Assembly (NCBI GenBank): GCA_001599595.1
Contig: BCHH01000006.1
Span: 1,684,192-1,748,191 of the forward strand
DNA from: Beverwykella pulmonaria
Lineage: Eukaryota > Ascomycota > Dothideomycetes > Pleosporales > Melanommataceae
DNA length: 64,000 bases
Reading direction: 5' to 3'
Shown here: positions 53,690 to 63,937 of the stretch, piece after piece
Numbering within the stretch: the stretch's first letter is position 1
Layout: each line of letters begins with the position of its first letter
Notes under the pieces: model-generated
The model's database searches: none
Seen by the model: only the letters and a program-made list of their open reading frames with translations
What the model was told of the DNA's origin: nothing
Program-made: the position numbers and the translations under genes

Positions 53690-55813
53690 CTAGCGAATTG
53701 CTTGGCCTTCGAAGTTGGGTGTCTGGAGTTCTATGGCAGACGACTCGGCGACTTGCTGATCTGGAGTGGCCTCCCGGGCAGTAGCATCTGCGACAACTTC
53801 GTTCGAAGTAGTAGGTTCGGTAGCCTTGGCTTCCTCGGTGTGATGATCGTCGGCATGATGGTCATCGGCGTGGTTGTCCTCAGTATGGTGGTCCTCAGCG
53901 TGGTGGTCCTCGGCGTGGTGGTCCTCGGTGTGTTGATCTGCCCCATGGCCGTTCGTTACAGCTTCCTTGGCCTTTGAAGCAACCTCCACAACCTTTCTCT
54001 TTCCCTTGGCCACTGTACTTTCGTGACCCTTCGGCTTCGGAGCAACCCTGACGGAGGCGCCCCTTCGGGGTGGAGAAGCTGGTTTGTCCAGAGTCTTACT
54101 AGCGCTGGCAGTCGTAGGTCGCATCATACGAGCTAAGAAACCTTCGTCCGCAGCACCTTTGGTAGAGGCACGAGATTCTGGCCGCTTTCCAGGGGCAGTG
54201 CTTGGAGCCAATGAGGCCCGCGAAGATATCTTCTTAGTCGGCAGAGTAGTCTTGGGTGCCGGCCGAGTTACGGTTGACGGTTTGCGGTCCAATTTCTGGG
54301 CAGCAGCGTCGTCGCCATGCTTTGCTGCAGACGCTGCGGTCGGGGCCGTGAGATGCGAGGGCAAGCGGACTGGGCGAGTGGGCGACTTTGGCTTCGGCTT
54401 TTTGAAACCGCCTGGGGACGTGGTGGTAGGAATTTCTTTGGGAGTTGGAGCAGACGCAGTAGGCCTCGGTGTGGGCTTCTTATTTTCTGCAACCGGAGCC
54501 TTTGGCTTGGGAGATGCGGATGAAGCTGCTGATGGTCTCAAAGAAGTTCGACTAGTCTTCGCAACTGGGGCTTTCGTTGGCTCCTTGTGTGCCGTTGTGA
54601 CCTTAGGTGCCACCGTCTTAGGTGTTGTTGTTGCTTTCGGTGCTACCGGCCTGGGCGCTGCTGGCCTGGACGCTACTGGCTTGAGCATTTCTTTAGTAGG
54701 TGCAGGTGTAGATGATTTTGCCACGGGGGCAGGCGATCTAGCTGCTGGTACAGGCGATTTGGCTACAGATGCAGAGGGTGCTGCTCTCGGAGTGGTTGGG
54801 GTCTTGGGCAGTCTAGCAAAGCCTGGAGATTTTGGTAGAGGGCTCTTGGAAGATGAGGCTGGGGTGGCAGCCGCCTTCGTGGTCGATATCGTTGGTGGTT
54901 TCTTGGTTGCAGCCTTCCCATTCGTAGCGGGTGTTCCACTGACCTTGGGCTTGGAGGGCGTGGCGGAAACTTTAGGGGTCGGCGGGGCAGGTTCCGCGGT
55001 GGTAATCGAGGGTTTCGCGTCGGCAGTCGACGGTTCTACATCAGTAGTCGAATGCAAATCCTCGGTAGGTGGAAGGAGAGCCTCACCGCCAGAAACAGCA
55101 GCCTCGTTCTTGAGATCAGCGGGCACTAATGACGCTTCCTCTTGAGCCCCCGTCGCAATCTTGTCTGGATTATCACTCGGCGTATCTGTAGAAGGAGTTG
55201 CAGCCAACTTCTCTTCCACCACCTTCGCCTCTTCCTCGTGCTCTTTATCAAGTGCTGTCTCTGGTTCGACCGCTGCCTGGACCTTTGGTTCCTCAGCCGT
55301 GGGGATCACCTCCTCAGGCGCCAGCTCTGGGAAGTCGGAACCCTTCATTATGCTCCCGAGGTTCGGCATTGTGTCTGGTGCCTCTTGCGTTGGCGGTGTT
55401 GCTACTAGAGGCTCTTTCGTCTCGGTGGCCTGCTCGGGCACAGCCTTTGGAACAGGTGCTGGGACGGATTCGGGCTCCTTTGTTACTTCTTTCTGCTTGC
55501 TGTTTTCCTTCTTCGGTGCTGCAAAGACGTCTTCTTCTGTTTCTTGGCTGCCGCTAGTTCTGTCTTTGCGGTTCGCGGTGGTGCTGTGGGAGGCGTCAGT
55601 GGTGCCCGCGGCAATCCCCAGGTCCTTTGGAATGAGGTTGCCCGGCTCGACTGACACGAAGGAGGCCCTGACTTTGGAGGTGGGACGGATAGGACCGTCG
55701 AGCGTGGCTGCGTTGTCTGCTGGTGAGCGGCCGCGGGGTTCAGGAGAGGCAGGCGACTTTGAATTCTCGAACATAGCCCGCAAATTTCGGACACCACTTG
55801 CGCGATCGGTCAT
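53690..55813 (-). CDS. Low-complexity Pro/Ala/Ser/Lys-rich protein with His/Asp-rich tail
   Basis: Single exon, 707 aa. Often labelled mucin-like in fungal genomes because of composition, but no signal peptide is present. The N-terminal VRNLRAMFENSKSPASPEPRG motif recurs in fungal cytoplasmic proteins. A long disordered region rich in TPK, APV and SPxP repeats follows (net basic from about 270 to 570). A segment with DEGFLARMMRPTTASASKT at about 555-575 looks like a conserved short motif, then KGKRKVVEVASKAKEAV. Residues about 629-661 form a regular His-His-x-Glu/Asp-Asp pentapeptide array (53831-53929), which could bind Zn, Ni or Cu (inference). Basic, Pro-rich composition would suit a microtubule- or cytoskeleton-associated protein, but I cannot show that. 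Confidence 0.75.
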   Translation of the reverse strand: MTDRASGVRNLRAMFENSKSPASPEPRGRSPADNAATLDGPIRPTSKVRASFVSVEPGNLIPKDLGIAAGTTDASHSTTANRKDRTSGSQETEEDVFAAPKKENSKQKEVTKEPESVPAPVPKAVPEQATETKEPLVATPPTQEAPDTMPNLGSIMKGSDFPELAPEEVIPTAEEPKVQAAVEPETALDKEHEEEAKVVEEKLAATPSTDTPSDNPDKIATGAQEEASLVPADLKNEAAVSGGEALLPPTEDLHSTTDVEPSTADAKPSITTAEPAPPTPKVSATPSKPKVSGTPATNGKAATKKPPTISTTKAAATPASSSKSPLPKSPGFARLPKTPTTPRAAPSASVAKSPVPAARSPAPVAKSSTPAPTKEMLKPVASRPAAPRPVAPKATTTPKTVAPKVTTAHKEPTKAPVAKTSRTSLRPSAASSASPKPKAPVAENKKPTPRPTASAPTPKEIPTTTSPGGFKKPKPKSPTRPVRLPSHLTAPTAASAAKHGDDAAAQKLDRKPSTVTRPAPKTTLPTKKISSRASLAPSTAPGKRPESRASTKGAADEGFLARMMRPTTASASKTLDKPASPPRRGASVRVAPKPKGHESTVAKGKRKVVEVASKAKEAVTNGHGADQHTEDHHAEDHHAEDHHTEDNHADDHHADDHHTEEAKATEPTTSNEVVADATAREATPDQQVAESSAIELQTPNFEGQAIR
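53831..53940. repeat. 15-bp coding repeat array (His/Asp/Glu pentapeptides)
   Basis: On the plus strand GTGGTCCTCNGCGTG-like units recur about seven times. On the coding strand this yields HHAED, HHTED, NHADD and HHADD pentapeptides. Copies vary mainly at single bases, consistent with slippage expansion. Confidence 0.85.
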
Positions 55814-56878
55814 GGCTGCGATGGAGACGGAAGCTCGTCAGTGAGTGTACGAGTGGGTGTTGTGGTGTGGGTGCGAATTGATGATGTTGACTGGGCAGTT
55901 TTAAGTGCAGGCAACGTGGGAAATGCTGGTCCAGTGTGACCGGGATCTGCTGCTGAAACACGTCTGTGGCTCCAATTTTGTTTACACCAGGCAGCGTCGC
56001 AGTTTCAGGGATAATAACAGAGGGAGTGTGCACGGGGGGACTCACACAAGGGTATCCTTAAGACTTGGGCAGGCAGTGAGTGAAAGATTGCTTGTACGCT
56101 CAGGCAGTTGTAAATGAAAGGAGGTACACAAGTCTCCTGGGCGACGGCCAGAAGTCACTCCCTGCTCCGCGCCAAGCCCAGAGCTAGCATCGCGCCGGTT
56201 GCGACTGCCAACAACCAGACAACCAACCACACCACCGCAGCATACGTGTATGCACATCTTTTATAATGCTTGCTGCATTCATTCTCATAAGCTAGAATGC
56301 TCACAGGGTGCGACAGGTTTATTTGTAAGAACATTCACATTCTGTAGCTCATGCAATTCCACTGAATTACGAAGAATCCACCAATCATCTCGCAGGAAAT
56401 ACCTATTTATACCTACAATTTGTGACCCCACCAATGATATTGTCCACTGAGCAAAAATCAACCGACTTTCATGACGCCAGGTCTTCTTCAATTACACTCC
56501 CCGCAGCTTTAACGAACAGGAGTACTAGTGCCTGTGCTGCCATGGTAACCTAAAAGACAACATATTCATTGCGTTGTCCATCGCGAAAAATCCTTGTTCT
56601 CAGAAACATCACATTTGCATCGGGACGGCATACTTTTTGAACTCTCTCGTCATTCATAAGCTACGTACGGAAAAAAATTGGATGCTCAGAGCAACCAAGG
56701 GATCTACTTAGAGTACATTCCGGGGAATCCATTCAGTCATTCCTCCAACCACTCTTTTAGACGCCCGAAGTAGATGTATTACCGTCATGCAAGATGTGAT
56801 ATGGAAGTTAAAGAAAATGCCATAACACATGAAAGGGGAATCAAAGCGCCAGCCAACTTTTGCAGCTCGCGAAAGCGC
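55814..56878. other. Intergenic: promoter of the low-complexity protein gene and Hsp90 3' side
   Basis: No supported coding frame. The left part presumably holds the promoter and 5' UTR for the gene starting at 55813, the right part the Hsp90 3' UTR. Confidence 0.5.
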
Positions 56879-59044
56879 TCAGTCAACCTCCTCCATAGCA
56901 CTCTCACCAGCCGCCGCCTCCGCAGGCGCATCGGTGCCATCCTTGGCCTCCTGCTCCGTCTCGACCTCCTCGTCGACGTTCAGACCAAGTGAGACGAGCT
57001 TGTGGATGCGCTCAGCGTACTGCACGGGCTCCTCGATGGTGAAGCCAGAGACCAACAAAGAGGTCTCGAAGAGGAGGAGGGTGATGGATTTGACAGTGCG
57101 GTCGTCCTCACCATCAGCCTCGACCTTCCGCTTGAGCTCCTTGATGATGGGAGACTTAGGTGAGATCTCGAACGTCTTCTTTGAAGACATGTACGAGCTC
57201 ATGGATGTGTCGCGAAGAGCCTGGGCCTTCATGATTCGCTCCATGTTAGCAGACCAACCGAACTGCCCGGTACGGATGGCACATGGTGAGCCGGTAAGCT
57301 TGTGGCTGACGACAACCTTCTCGACCTTGTCACCGAGAACATTCTTAAGGCTCTTGGCGAGACCCTCGAACTCCTTCTCCTCAGCCTCTCGTGTCTTCTT
57401 CTCCTCCTCGGACTCCTCCAACTCGAAGTCCTTGGTGATGTCGACGAGCTTCTTGCCATCGAACTCCTTGAGCTGGGTCATAGCATACTCATCGATGGGG
57501 TCAACCAGGAAGAGAACCTCGAAGCCCTTATCCTTGAGCGAGTCAAGGAACGGCGACTTCTGGACAGCCTTGAGGGATTCTCCGGTGATGTAGTACATCT
57601 GCTTTTGGTGCTCAGGCATGCGTGTGATGTAGTCGGTGAGGGAAGTGATCTCATCACCAGACTTGGTCGAGTTGAATCGCAGAAGCTTGGCAAGCGACTG
57701 GCGGTTCTGTGAGTCCTCGTGGATACCAAGCTTGATGTTCTTAGCGAAGGCGGAGTAGAACTTGTCGAACTGCTCGCGGTCCTCGGCGATCTCGTTGAAG
57801 AGCTCGAGAGTCTTCTTGACGATGTTCTTGCGAATGACCTTCATGATCTTGTTCTGTTGGAGAGTCTCACGGGACAGGTTAAGGGGGAGATCTTCGGAGT
57901 CAACAACACCCTTGACGAAGCTGAGCCACTCGGGGATGAGGTCGGTAGCATCGTCCGTGATGAAGACACGGCGGACGTAGAGCTTGATGTTGTTCTTGGT
58001 CTTCTTAGTCTCGAACAGGTCGAAGGGTGCGCGCTTGGGGACGAAGAGGATAGCGCGGAACTCGAGCTGACCCTCGACCGAGAAGTGCTTAACAGCGAGG
58101 TGGTCTTCCCAGTCGTTTGACAGCGACTTGTAGAAGGAGGCATACTCTTCTGTGGTGATGTCCTGGGGATTTCGTGTCCAGATGGGCTTGGTCTTGTTGA
58201 GCTCTTCCTCCTCGATCTTGGACTCCTTGACCTTCTTGGTCTTCTTCTTCTCCTTCTTCTCTTCTTCATCGTCGTCGACTTCCTCGACTTTGGGCTTCTT
58301 CTCGTCGCCCTCCTCAACCGTCTCCTGCTCGTCATCGTCCTCCACTTCCGTCTCCGTCTCCTTGAGAACGTGAAGATAGATGGGGTAGGAGATGAACTCG
58401 GAGTGCTTCTTGACAACCTCCTTGATCTTGCTCTCGTTTAGATAGTCGAGCTGCTCATCCTTGAGGTGGAGGATGATCTTGGTGCCGCGGCCGATCTGCT
58501 CGCCATCGGTGTCCTCCTTGATCTTGAAGGTGCCACCAGCGCTTGACTCCCAGATGTATTGCTCGTCATCGTTGTGCTTGGAAACGACGGTGACGCGGTC
58601 GGCGACGAGGTAGGCGGAATAGAAACCGACACCGAACTGACCGATCATAGAGATATCGGCACCGGCAGTGAGGGCCTCCATGAACTGCTTGGTGCCTGAC
58701 CGGGCAATCGTACCGAGGTTGTTGATGAGATCCTGGGGCCAATGTTAGCCAATGCTTGAAAATATCGGAGGGTATGTACTTACGGCCTTGGTCATGCCGA
58801 TGCCGCTATCTTGGAGGGTAAGGGTCTTGTTCTCCTTGTCGGGGATGATGTCGATGCGGAGATCCTTGCCGCTGTCGAGCTTGCTGGGGTCTGAGAGAGC
58901 CTCGTACCGGATCTTGTCGAGGGCATCGGAAGCGTTGGAAATGATCTCTCGCAGGAAGATCTCCTTGTTCGAGTAGACAGTGTTGATGATCAGCCCGAGG
59001 AGCTGAGAGATCTCGGCCTGGAACTCAAAGGTTTCGGTCGCCAT
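56879..59044 (-). CDS. HSP90: Heat shock protein 90 (cytosolic)
   Basis: Two exons: 59044-58784 and 58732-56879, giving 704 aa. It is the ATP-dependent chaperone for kinases, transcription factors and calcineurin. The start is [20 protein letters not shown]. The ATPase domain has [19 protein letters not shown] and [19 protein letters not shown]; the intron falls just after [22 protein letters not shown] is present. The charged linker is Glu/Lys-rich (about 210-265). The middle domain has [20 protein letters not shown] with the catalytic-loop Arg. The C-terminal dimerisation domain ends in MEEVD, the TPR co-chaperone motif that marks the cytosolic isoform. Length is typical. Candidate heat-shock elements lie upstream (59402-59445). 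Coding frames on the opposite strand are shadows of the Glu/Lys-rich codons. Confidence 0.98.
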
Positions 59045-60204
59045 GATTGTGAATAGACGGGACTGTGTGTGTTGATGAGCTACAGAATAAGGTCAATTCG
59101 TTGCTCCCGTATTGTGTGGTGTGGTGGACGATGGGTGGAACAAGTTGGAGGCGGTGAGGGGTATACGACGGAGCAACAAAATCTTTGTTGCTGCCTCCGA
59201 GGGGAGGGGCTGGGGCGGGCAGGAAAACACCTACAGGTAGAAGAGTGGGACAGCTCTTTAGCACGGCGAGTGGGTATCTAGTGGAGGGCAAAGACGAGAT
59301 CGTCTGTAGAAATGGTTGTGTGAGAGAGTTCGCGAAGTGAAAGGAGGTCAGAAATCGAGAAGACGACGAGAATTTATGTGAGGAAGGCGCGGTGCAAAGT
59401 GGAAGCTTCTAGCAAGGCCTTGGCGTCGATTCTTCTGGAGAGTTCTGCCACTGCCACTGCCAAACTGCCTCACCGCCTCGAGCTAGCGCGGGAAGCTTGG
59501 GCAAACTCAGACCTAAGCACCAGCTCCCCAGCAACGGGAAAACGCCGCCCTCAATCGGCCTGTTGCTGCCATGTTGCTGCATCAAGCTCGTTGCAGTCCA
59601 TCCATTACCTTGGCTAAGACATACTGTTGTTGAATCCTTCCTGAAAGCTACAAGAGGGCTGCGTAGAGCTCGATTGATGTTCTCGACCTGTCGTCTGAAT
59701 CGACAGCTTTCCCTGGAGTGAAGGCGCGCGCTCTCTCAGCCATTGTTTCTTTTTATTGCTGCTTGTTTGCTTGCATGTTTGGGACACGCAAAGAGCCGCA
59801 CGCAAGAGCGTCTCCAATTGTCCATACAAAATACCCCGCCCCCGCTTAGGCCCCCAACACCACGCTCGACAGTGTTCGTCTACGGGGGCGCTCTCCATTG
59901 TCTATCCCCGCGAATGCAGTAAGGGACAAAAGGACCAAATATGGTATACCCTATACTCCTATAACCCAAGGCCCGGTCACGCACTGGAAGTAAGTAATTC
60001 CGTGCCAAAGTGCCAATTTGCGTAAGGGCGTAATGCGCGGCACCTCAGCCTCGCAGCCTTGCTGCAGAGGGCTGCGTCAGTTCTCACCGGCTTCCCAAGA
60101 GCAGGCAGCTATTCTTGCTGGAGCCGGAAATTTGGCTGCCTGCACCCGCCTCTGTGTCTTTCTCCTCATCGCTGATCCAGCAAGGCGAGACATCAGCCAA
60201 CATC
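59045..60204. other. Divergent promoter interval HSP90 / F-box-like gene
   Basis: About 1.15 kb between outward-facing start codons. It contains the heat-shock-element candidates near the HSP90 side. No supported coding frame. Confidence 0.5.
59402..59445 (-). promoter_or_regulatory. Candidate heat-shock elements upstream of HSP90
   Basis: GAAGCTTC (59402-59409) is an exact GAAnnTTC dimer. TTCTGGAGAGTTC (59433-59445) is a correctly phased three-unit element with one mismatch in the centre (GAG for GAA). They lie about 360-400 bp upstream of the HSP90 ATG. A further TTCCTGAA occurs at 59638-59645. The consensus is that of Hsf1; binding itself is inference. Confidence 0.45.
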
Positions 60205-60906
60205 ATGGATGTCTCCACTCGCATCCAGACGCCAGGCCCCTCTCGTTTTTTTCTCATTCCCGCTGAGCTTCGCTTGCTGATTTACGAATTTGTTTTTACC
60301 TCGTTCCCTGCGCCGTATGACCAGCAACCATTGCCAAACTCCTCGAGCACCCTGGTGCCGCTCCTCACCTCTCGTGCGTTCTACTTCGAGGCTCGCTGTG
60401 TAGCCTTTGCCTCCACAACCCACAATCTCAATTGGACGTGGTCCTCGATTAATCAGGGACAGCGACGACTCCGCCACCTCGAGCCTACTCTATACCTCAA
60501 CATTCGGCACGTCGCTCTTACTACATCTGCTACGGGTCTACACGAAACACTGTTGCCTCTCCGGCACCATTTGGATCATGTTCGGGGTGTTGCGCCTCAC
60601 CTTACCCTTGACTCTCTCACCATAATACTCAACTATCCAGATTCGGTCTTCTACACTGAACTGGCCCGAGAGAAGAGAATACGGGAGCTAGATATGGTCT
60701 TCGCCTCTATCTGGTACTTCAAGAATATTCAGAAAGTCATTCTGTCCAACGTTATCTACAGAGAAGGAGTTAAAGAATGCCCTGCCACTCAGGGCAAGTG
60801 GACCTGCATAGAATATGGTGATGTCCTTCCACAGGACTGTCTCGCCGATCAGGTTCGATGGCGTTTTGAGTTGACTGATTTCTACGAGTATAAACGGATG
60901 CCATGA
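60205..60906 (+). CDS. Hypothetical protein with F-box-like N-terminus
   Basis: Single exon, 233 aa from the ATG at 60205 (MDVSTRIQTPGPSRFFLIP). The frame is open 90 bp further upstream with another ATG at 60115, but the segment starting FFLIPAELRLLIYEFVF follows naturally from the later start. LPxELRxxIYE is the signature of a large group of fungal proteins with an F-box-like or 2EXR-type N-terminal helix pair, most without known function. The rest contains LTSRAFYFEARCVAFAST and NIRHVALTTSATG, then a C-terminal basic DFYEYKRMP. It may recruit a target to an SCF ligase, but there is no LRR or WD partner domain. The gene is divergent from HSP90. Confidence 0.7.
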   Translation: MDVSTRIQTPGPSRFFLIPAELRLLIYEFVFTSFPAPYDQQPLPNSSSTLVPLLTSRAFYFEARCVAFASTTHNLNWTWSSINQGQRRLRHLEPTLYLNIRHVALTTSATGLHETLLPLRHHLDHVRGVAPHLTLDSLTIILNYPDSVFYTELAREKRIRELDMVFASIWYFKNIQKVILSNVIYREGVKECPATQGKWTCIEYGDVLPQDCLADQVRWRFELTDFYEYKRMP

Positions 60907-61767
60907 CATGGTCAAAGCTACAGCATGAGCAGAAAATTAAAGATACAAGGGACCATTACAGCTTTAATTCCGATCGTGAGACAGAGATGCTAAAGTCATC
61001 AGAAAGTCAAACGGTACCATCAGAACGGAGACAATCATGCTGCTACCTCTGAAGATATTCCGGTGCACAATTAGCAGATATAGTGATCTTGTTGAAAGTT
61101 ATAATGCTTGATTTCCAAGATTTCCCCTACTCAACTTGTTGTCTTTTACGTCGTCTTTACTCCCTATTTATATTTACCAATTCCAATACTTCCAAGAACA
61201 AGTTTTATGGAGGAAAAATAGCCCAAATAGAGCACAGAACAAACAGTCTTGTCGGTCCTCACAAGTCTACTACTCTTATTCCTGGTACGTTCACGCTCTT
61301 CATCTATTCCTCAATGCACCCCACAATCCTACCACCTACAACACATGGCCCTCTCAGCGCCTTCTCTATATCCGGCTAGCAGTATTTGCAACTCGATCAT
61401 ATGCGTCGTATAAACCACATGTCTACTAGCCGAGTCGGGTCTTCGGTCTTGCTTCCGTTCTCCCGGATAGATTACATCTCATAACGGTTTCACACATCGC
61501 AAAGCTTCTTTCGTCGCCTCCACAGCAACCTAGTAGTCACGCTACTATAGACATCAATATCGATGCATTCGAGTGCCGGCGGCAACCTTCCTTCATGCAT
61601 GGCTGTCTGGGGAAATAATCTGGGGTTGATCATATGATTGGAAACGGATCGGGTTCCCTATCGTACGGATGCGAAGGATATAATGTGCAAGATATCTATC
61701 TTGTTAACTTGTCGATACTTGCTTTTCTCTCCACGTCAACCAGCGTCTTCATATTTTCATCCCAGCC
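60907..61767. other. Intergenic: AA9 promoter region
   Basis: No supported gene. It holds two CTGGGG hexamers and a TATAA box on the right side, both listed separately. Confidence 0.5.
61607..61683 (+). promoter_or_regulatory. Paired CreA-type sites and TATA box before the AA9 gene
   Basis: CTGGGG occurs at 61607-61612 and again at 61620-61625. Both match the SYGGRG consensus of the fungal carbon-catabolite repressor CreA, and paired sites are the functional arrangement in other fungi. TATAA lies at 61679-61683, 85 bp before the ATG. Whether CreA binds here is inference. Confidence 0.35.
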
Positions 61768-62679
61768 ATGAAGTTGTTCCTCCTCGCCTCGGCGCTTGCA
61801 GTCCAGCAGGTAGCATCCCACTCCATCTTCCAACAACTATGGGTCGATGGCGTCGATAAAGCGTCAACATGTATCCGGATGCCTAGCTCCAACTCCCCAG
61901 TGACGAATGTAGGCTCCAACGATATCCGTTGCAATGTCGGCGGCACCAAGGGCGTGTCAGGGAAGTGTGCAGTGAATGCTGGAGGAATGGTGACGGTGGA
62001 GATGCACGCTGTAAGTAGTATTTCTCTCTCTCCCCTCCAAAACAAACGTTGAAACTTTAGACAGCAACCAGGAGACCGCAGCTGCAAAAACGAAGCCATC
62101 GGAGGTAATCACTACGGCCCGGTCCTTGTCTACATGAGCAAGGTTGCAGATGCAGCGACCGCGGATGGCTCCACTGGATGGTTCAAAATATTTGAAGACG
62201 GTTGGACGGCTGCGAACAAGGGCGCTGGTGACAACGACTTGTGGGGGGTGAAGGACATGAATACCTGCTGTGGAAAGGTCGATGTCAAGATCCCGGCGGA
62301 TCTGGCACCAGGTGACTATCTGCTTCGCGCCGAAGTCATTGCTCTGCATACCGCGCAATCTGTCAATGGGGCGCAGTTCTATATGTCTTGCTGTACGCCA
62401 TGTCCGACACACTAATTATCGTTTTCGCATACTGACCGCAATGCAGACCAAATCACTGTTGCAGGGAGCGGCTCCAATTCCCCAGCTACCGTCAAGTTCC
62501 CAGGAGCGTACAAGTCGAGCGATCCTGGAATCCAAGTCAACATTCACGCAGCGTTGACCAAATACGTTGTTCCGGGGCCGGCCGTCATTGCTGGCGGCAC
62601 GACAAAAACCGCTGGAACCAGTGTGTGTGCGAAGACGAATAAGATGATCCGTGGGGCGAATGATATCTTTGAGTTCTAA
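61768..62679 (+). CDS. AA9 lytic polysaccharide monooxygenase
   Basis: Three exons: 61768-62010, 62065-62392 and 62447-62679, giving 267 aa. The enzyme is secreted and copper-dependent, cleaving cellulose or hemicellulose oxidatively. The signal peptide MKLFLLASALAVQQVAS ends directly before His18, which becomes the N-terminal histidine of the copper brace (HSIFQQLWVDG). The second copper His is at about 97 (GGNHYGPV), and Tyr about 187 (QFYMSC) is the axial residue. Family blocks RCNVGG, VTVEMHAQPGDRSC, WFKIFEDGW, VKIPADLAPGDYLLRAE and CYQITVAGSG are present. There is no cellulose-binding module or GPI signal. It ends 124 bp from the stop of the convergent GH105 gene. Confidence 0.95.
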
Positions 62680-62803
62680 GTCATATATTCGCTCGTAGTG
62701 ACCAGATGCAGTCTAATGAAATTTATTTCGTATCTCATATGATATGTACAGTAGCAGCCAGGGCTCTGAGCTCCACTATGTCTCTCGTCCGTTATCCATA
62801 CTC
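62680..62803. other. Tail-to-tail spacer (AA9 / GH105)
   Basis: A 124-bp spacer between two stop codons; presumably overlapping 3' UTRs. Confidence 0.5.
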
Positions 62804-63937
62804 TCAGATGAAGGTTCTCAGGAACTCTCCGAGCGCCATCTGAGCCATTGCCTGCCCATACGGCATACTTGTCAACGCGATATCCTTATAATGCTGCAAA
62901 TCATGGCCCATTCCCGTCCCGAAGCTGACCTCGAGCAACTCCCCATCCTTGTTGATCTTCCCCAGCACCGCCTTGATAGCTTTGACTGCAACATCCATAT
63001 ACTCTGCTCCGAGATACCTTTTCCTCACACCCTTGAGCATACCGTACGCAAATCCCGCCGTCGCAGAAGCCTCCTCGTAACTGCCTTCGCTGACTGGCAC
63101 ATCGAGCAATGTTCTCCACATCCCACTCTCGCCCTGGCATTTCTTTAACGCCTTGCACTGCGCCTCCAAAATCCCCAACAAAAAAGTCCTGAGCGGATCG
63201 CCCTCCTGCAAGTCTAATAGCTCAACAAAATCCGGAATCGCAATCGTAAGCCAGCTATTCCCCCTCGCCCATCTCGCCTTCGCAAAGTTATGCCCAATAC
63301 TACCATCCTTTCCCTCTTCGAACTTCCACCCATGGAAGAAGAGCCCCGTCGTCGGATCGAAAAGATATTGACAGTGCAGCATGAACTGATGCTTAGCTTC
63401 CGCCACATACTCGGGCCTCTTGAGCACGAGTCCGATTTTCGCCAGCGGGAGCGCAGACATCATAAGTGTATCATCCCACAGCTCGTCTTTATTAAACGAA
63501 TTATAGGTCTCGTGCTGGAATCCGCCATACTTTGTCCGCGGCAGCCCATGCATCACCCACTCTGCCCACGTATCAAGCCACGGCACATACGTCTTGTTCC
63601 CGGTATCCTCGTACAGATACGCCAGCGTCAAAAACACCGCCATTGTATTAATGTTCTTGGTCGTGCCGGCAGCGAGCTGCTTCTCGAACCAGCCGAGCAT
63701 CACGGCCTTGGTGTCAGAGGATCCAGTGAGCGTGTAGTAGTGCCACAACCCGTAGAGCCCGATGCCGTGCGTCCATTCCCAACCGTTCCACCCTTTGGTG
63801 TCGATTATGCGCCCATCGTCGAGTTTTAGGAGGAATTCGCCCGTGGTGTCATTTATGTTGACAAGGTTGTGGGTAAGGAGGGCGATGGTGGTGTGGATGT
63901 CGGCGGATTTTAGGCCGTGTGAGGTGAGGGAAGCCAT
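62804..63937 (-). CDS. GH105 unsaturated rhamnogalacturonyl hydrolase
   Basis: Single exon, 377 aa. The family removes unsaturated galacturonic acid from the ends of rhamnogalacturonan or related lyase products, a late step of pectin breakdown. The fold is an (alpha/alpha)6 barrel. Family blocks in order: WNGWEWTHGIGLYGLWHYY near residue 52, NINTMAVFLTLAYLYE near 95, KDELWDDTLMMSALPLAKIG near 150 (the Asp in ELWDD is the proposed catalytic acid), GLFFHGW, ARWARGNSWLTIAI near 225, GESGMWRTLLDVPVSEGSYEEASATA near 275 and a C-terminal YGQAMAQMALGEF. There is no signal peptide, so the enzyme is probably intracellular and works on imported oligosaccharides. The start MASLTSHGLKSAD is typical for fungal members. 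It is convergent with the AA9 gene. Confidence 0.93.
   Translation of the reverse strand: MASLTSHGLKSADIHTTIALLTHNLVNINDTTGEFLLKLDDGRIIDTKGWNGWEWTHGIGLYGLWHYYTLTGSSDTKAVMLGWFEKQLAAGTTKNINTMAVFLTLAYLYEDTGNKTYVPWLDTWAEWVMHGLPRTKYGGFQHETYNSFNKDELWDDTLMMSALPLAKIGLVLKRPEYVAEAKHQFMLHCQYLFDPTTGLFFHGWKFEEGKDGSIGHNFAKARWARGNSWLTIAIPDFVELLDLQEGDPLRTFLLGILEAQCKALKKCQGESGMWRTLLDVPVSEGSYEEASATAGFAYGMLKGVRKRYLGAEYMDVAVKAIKAVLGKINKDGELLEVSFGTGMGHDLQHYKDIALTSMPYGQAMAQMALGEFLRTFI

Noticed and set aside
54084..55145. 353-codon plus-strand frame
   Set aside because: It is an exact shadow of the Pro/Ala/Lys-rich minus-strand gene (53690-55813); the biased codons leave the opposite strand open.
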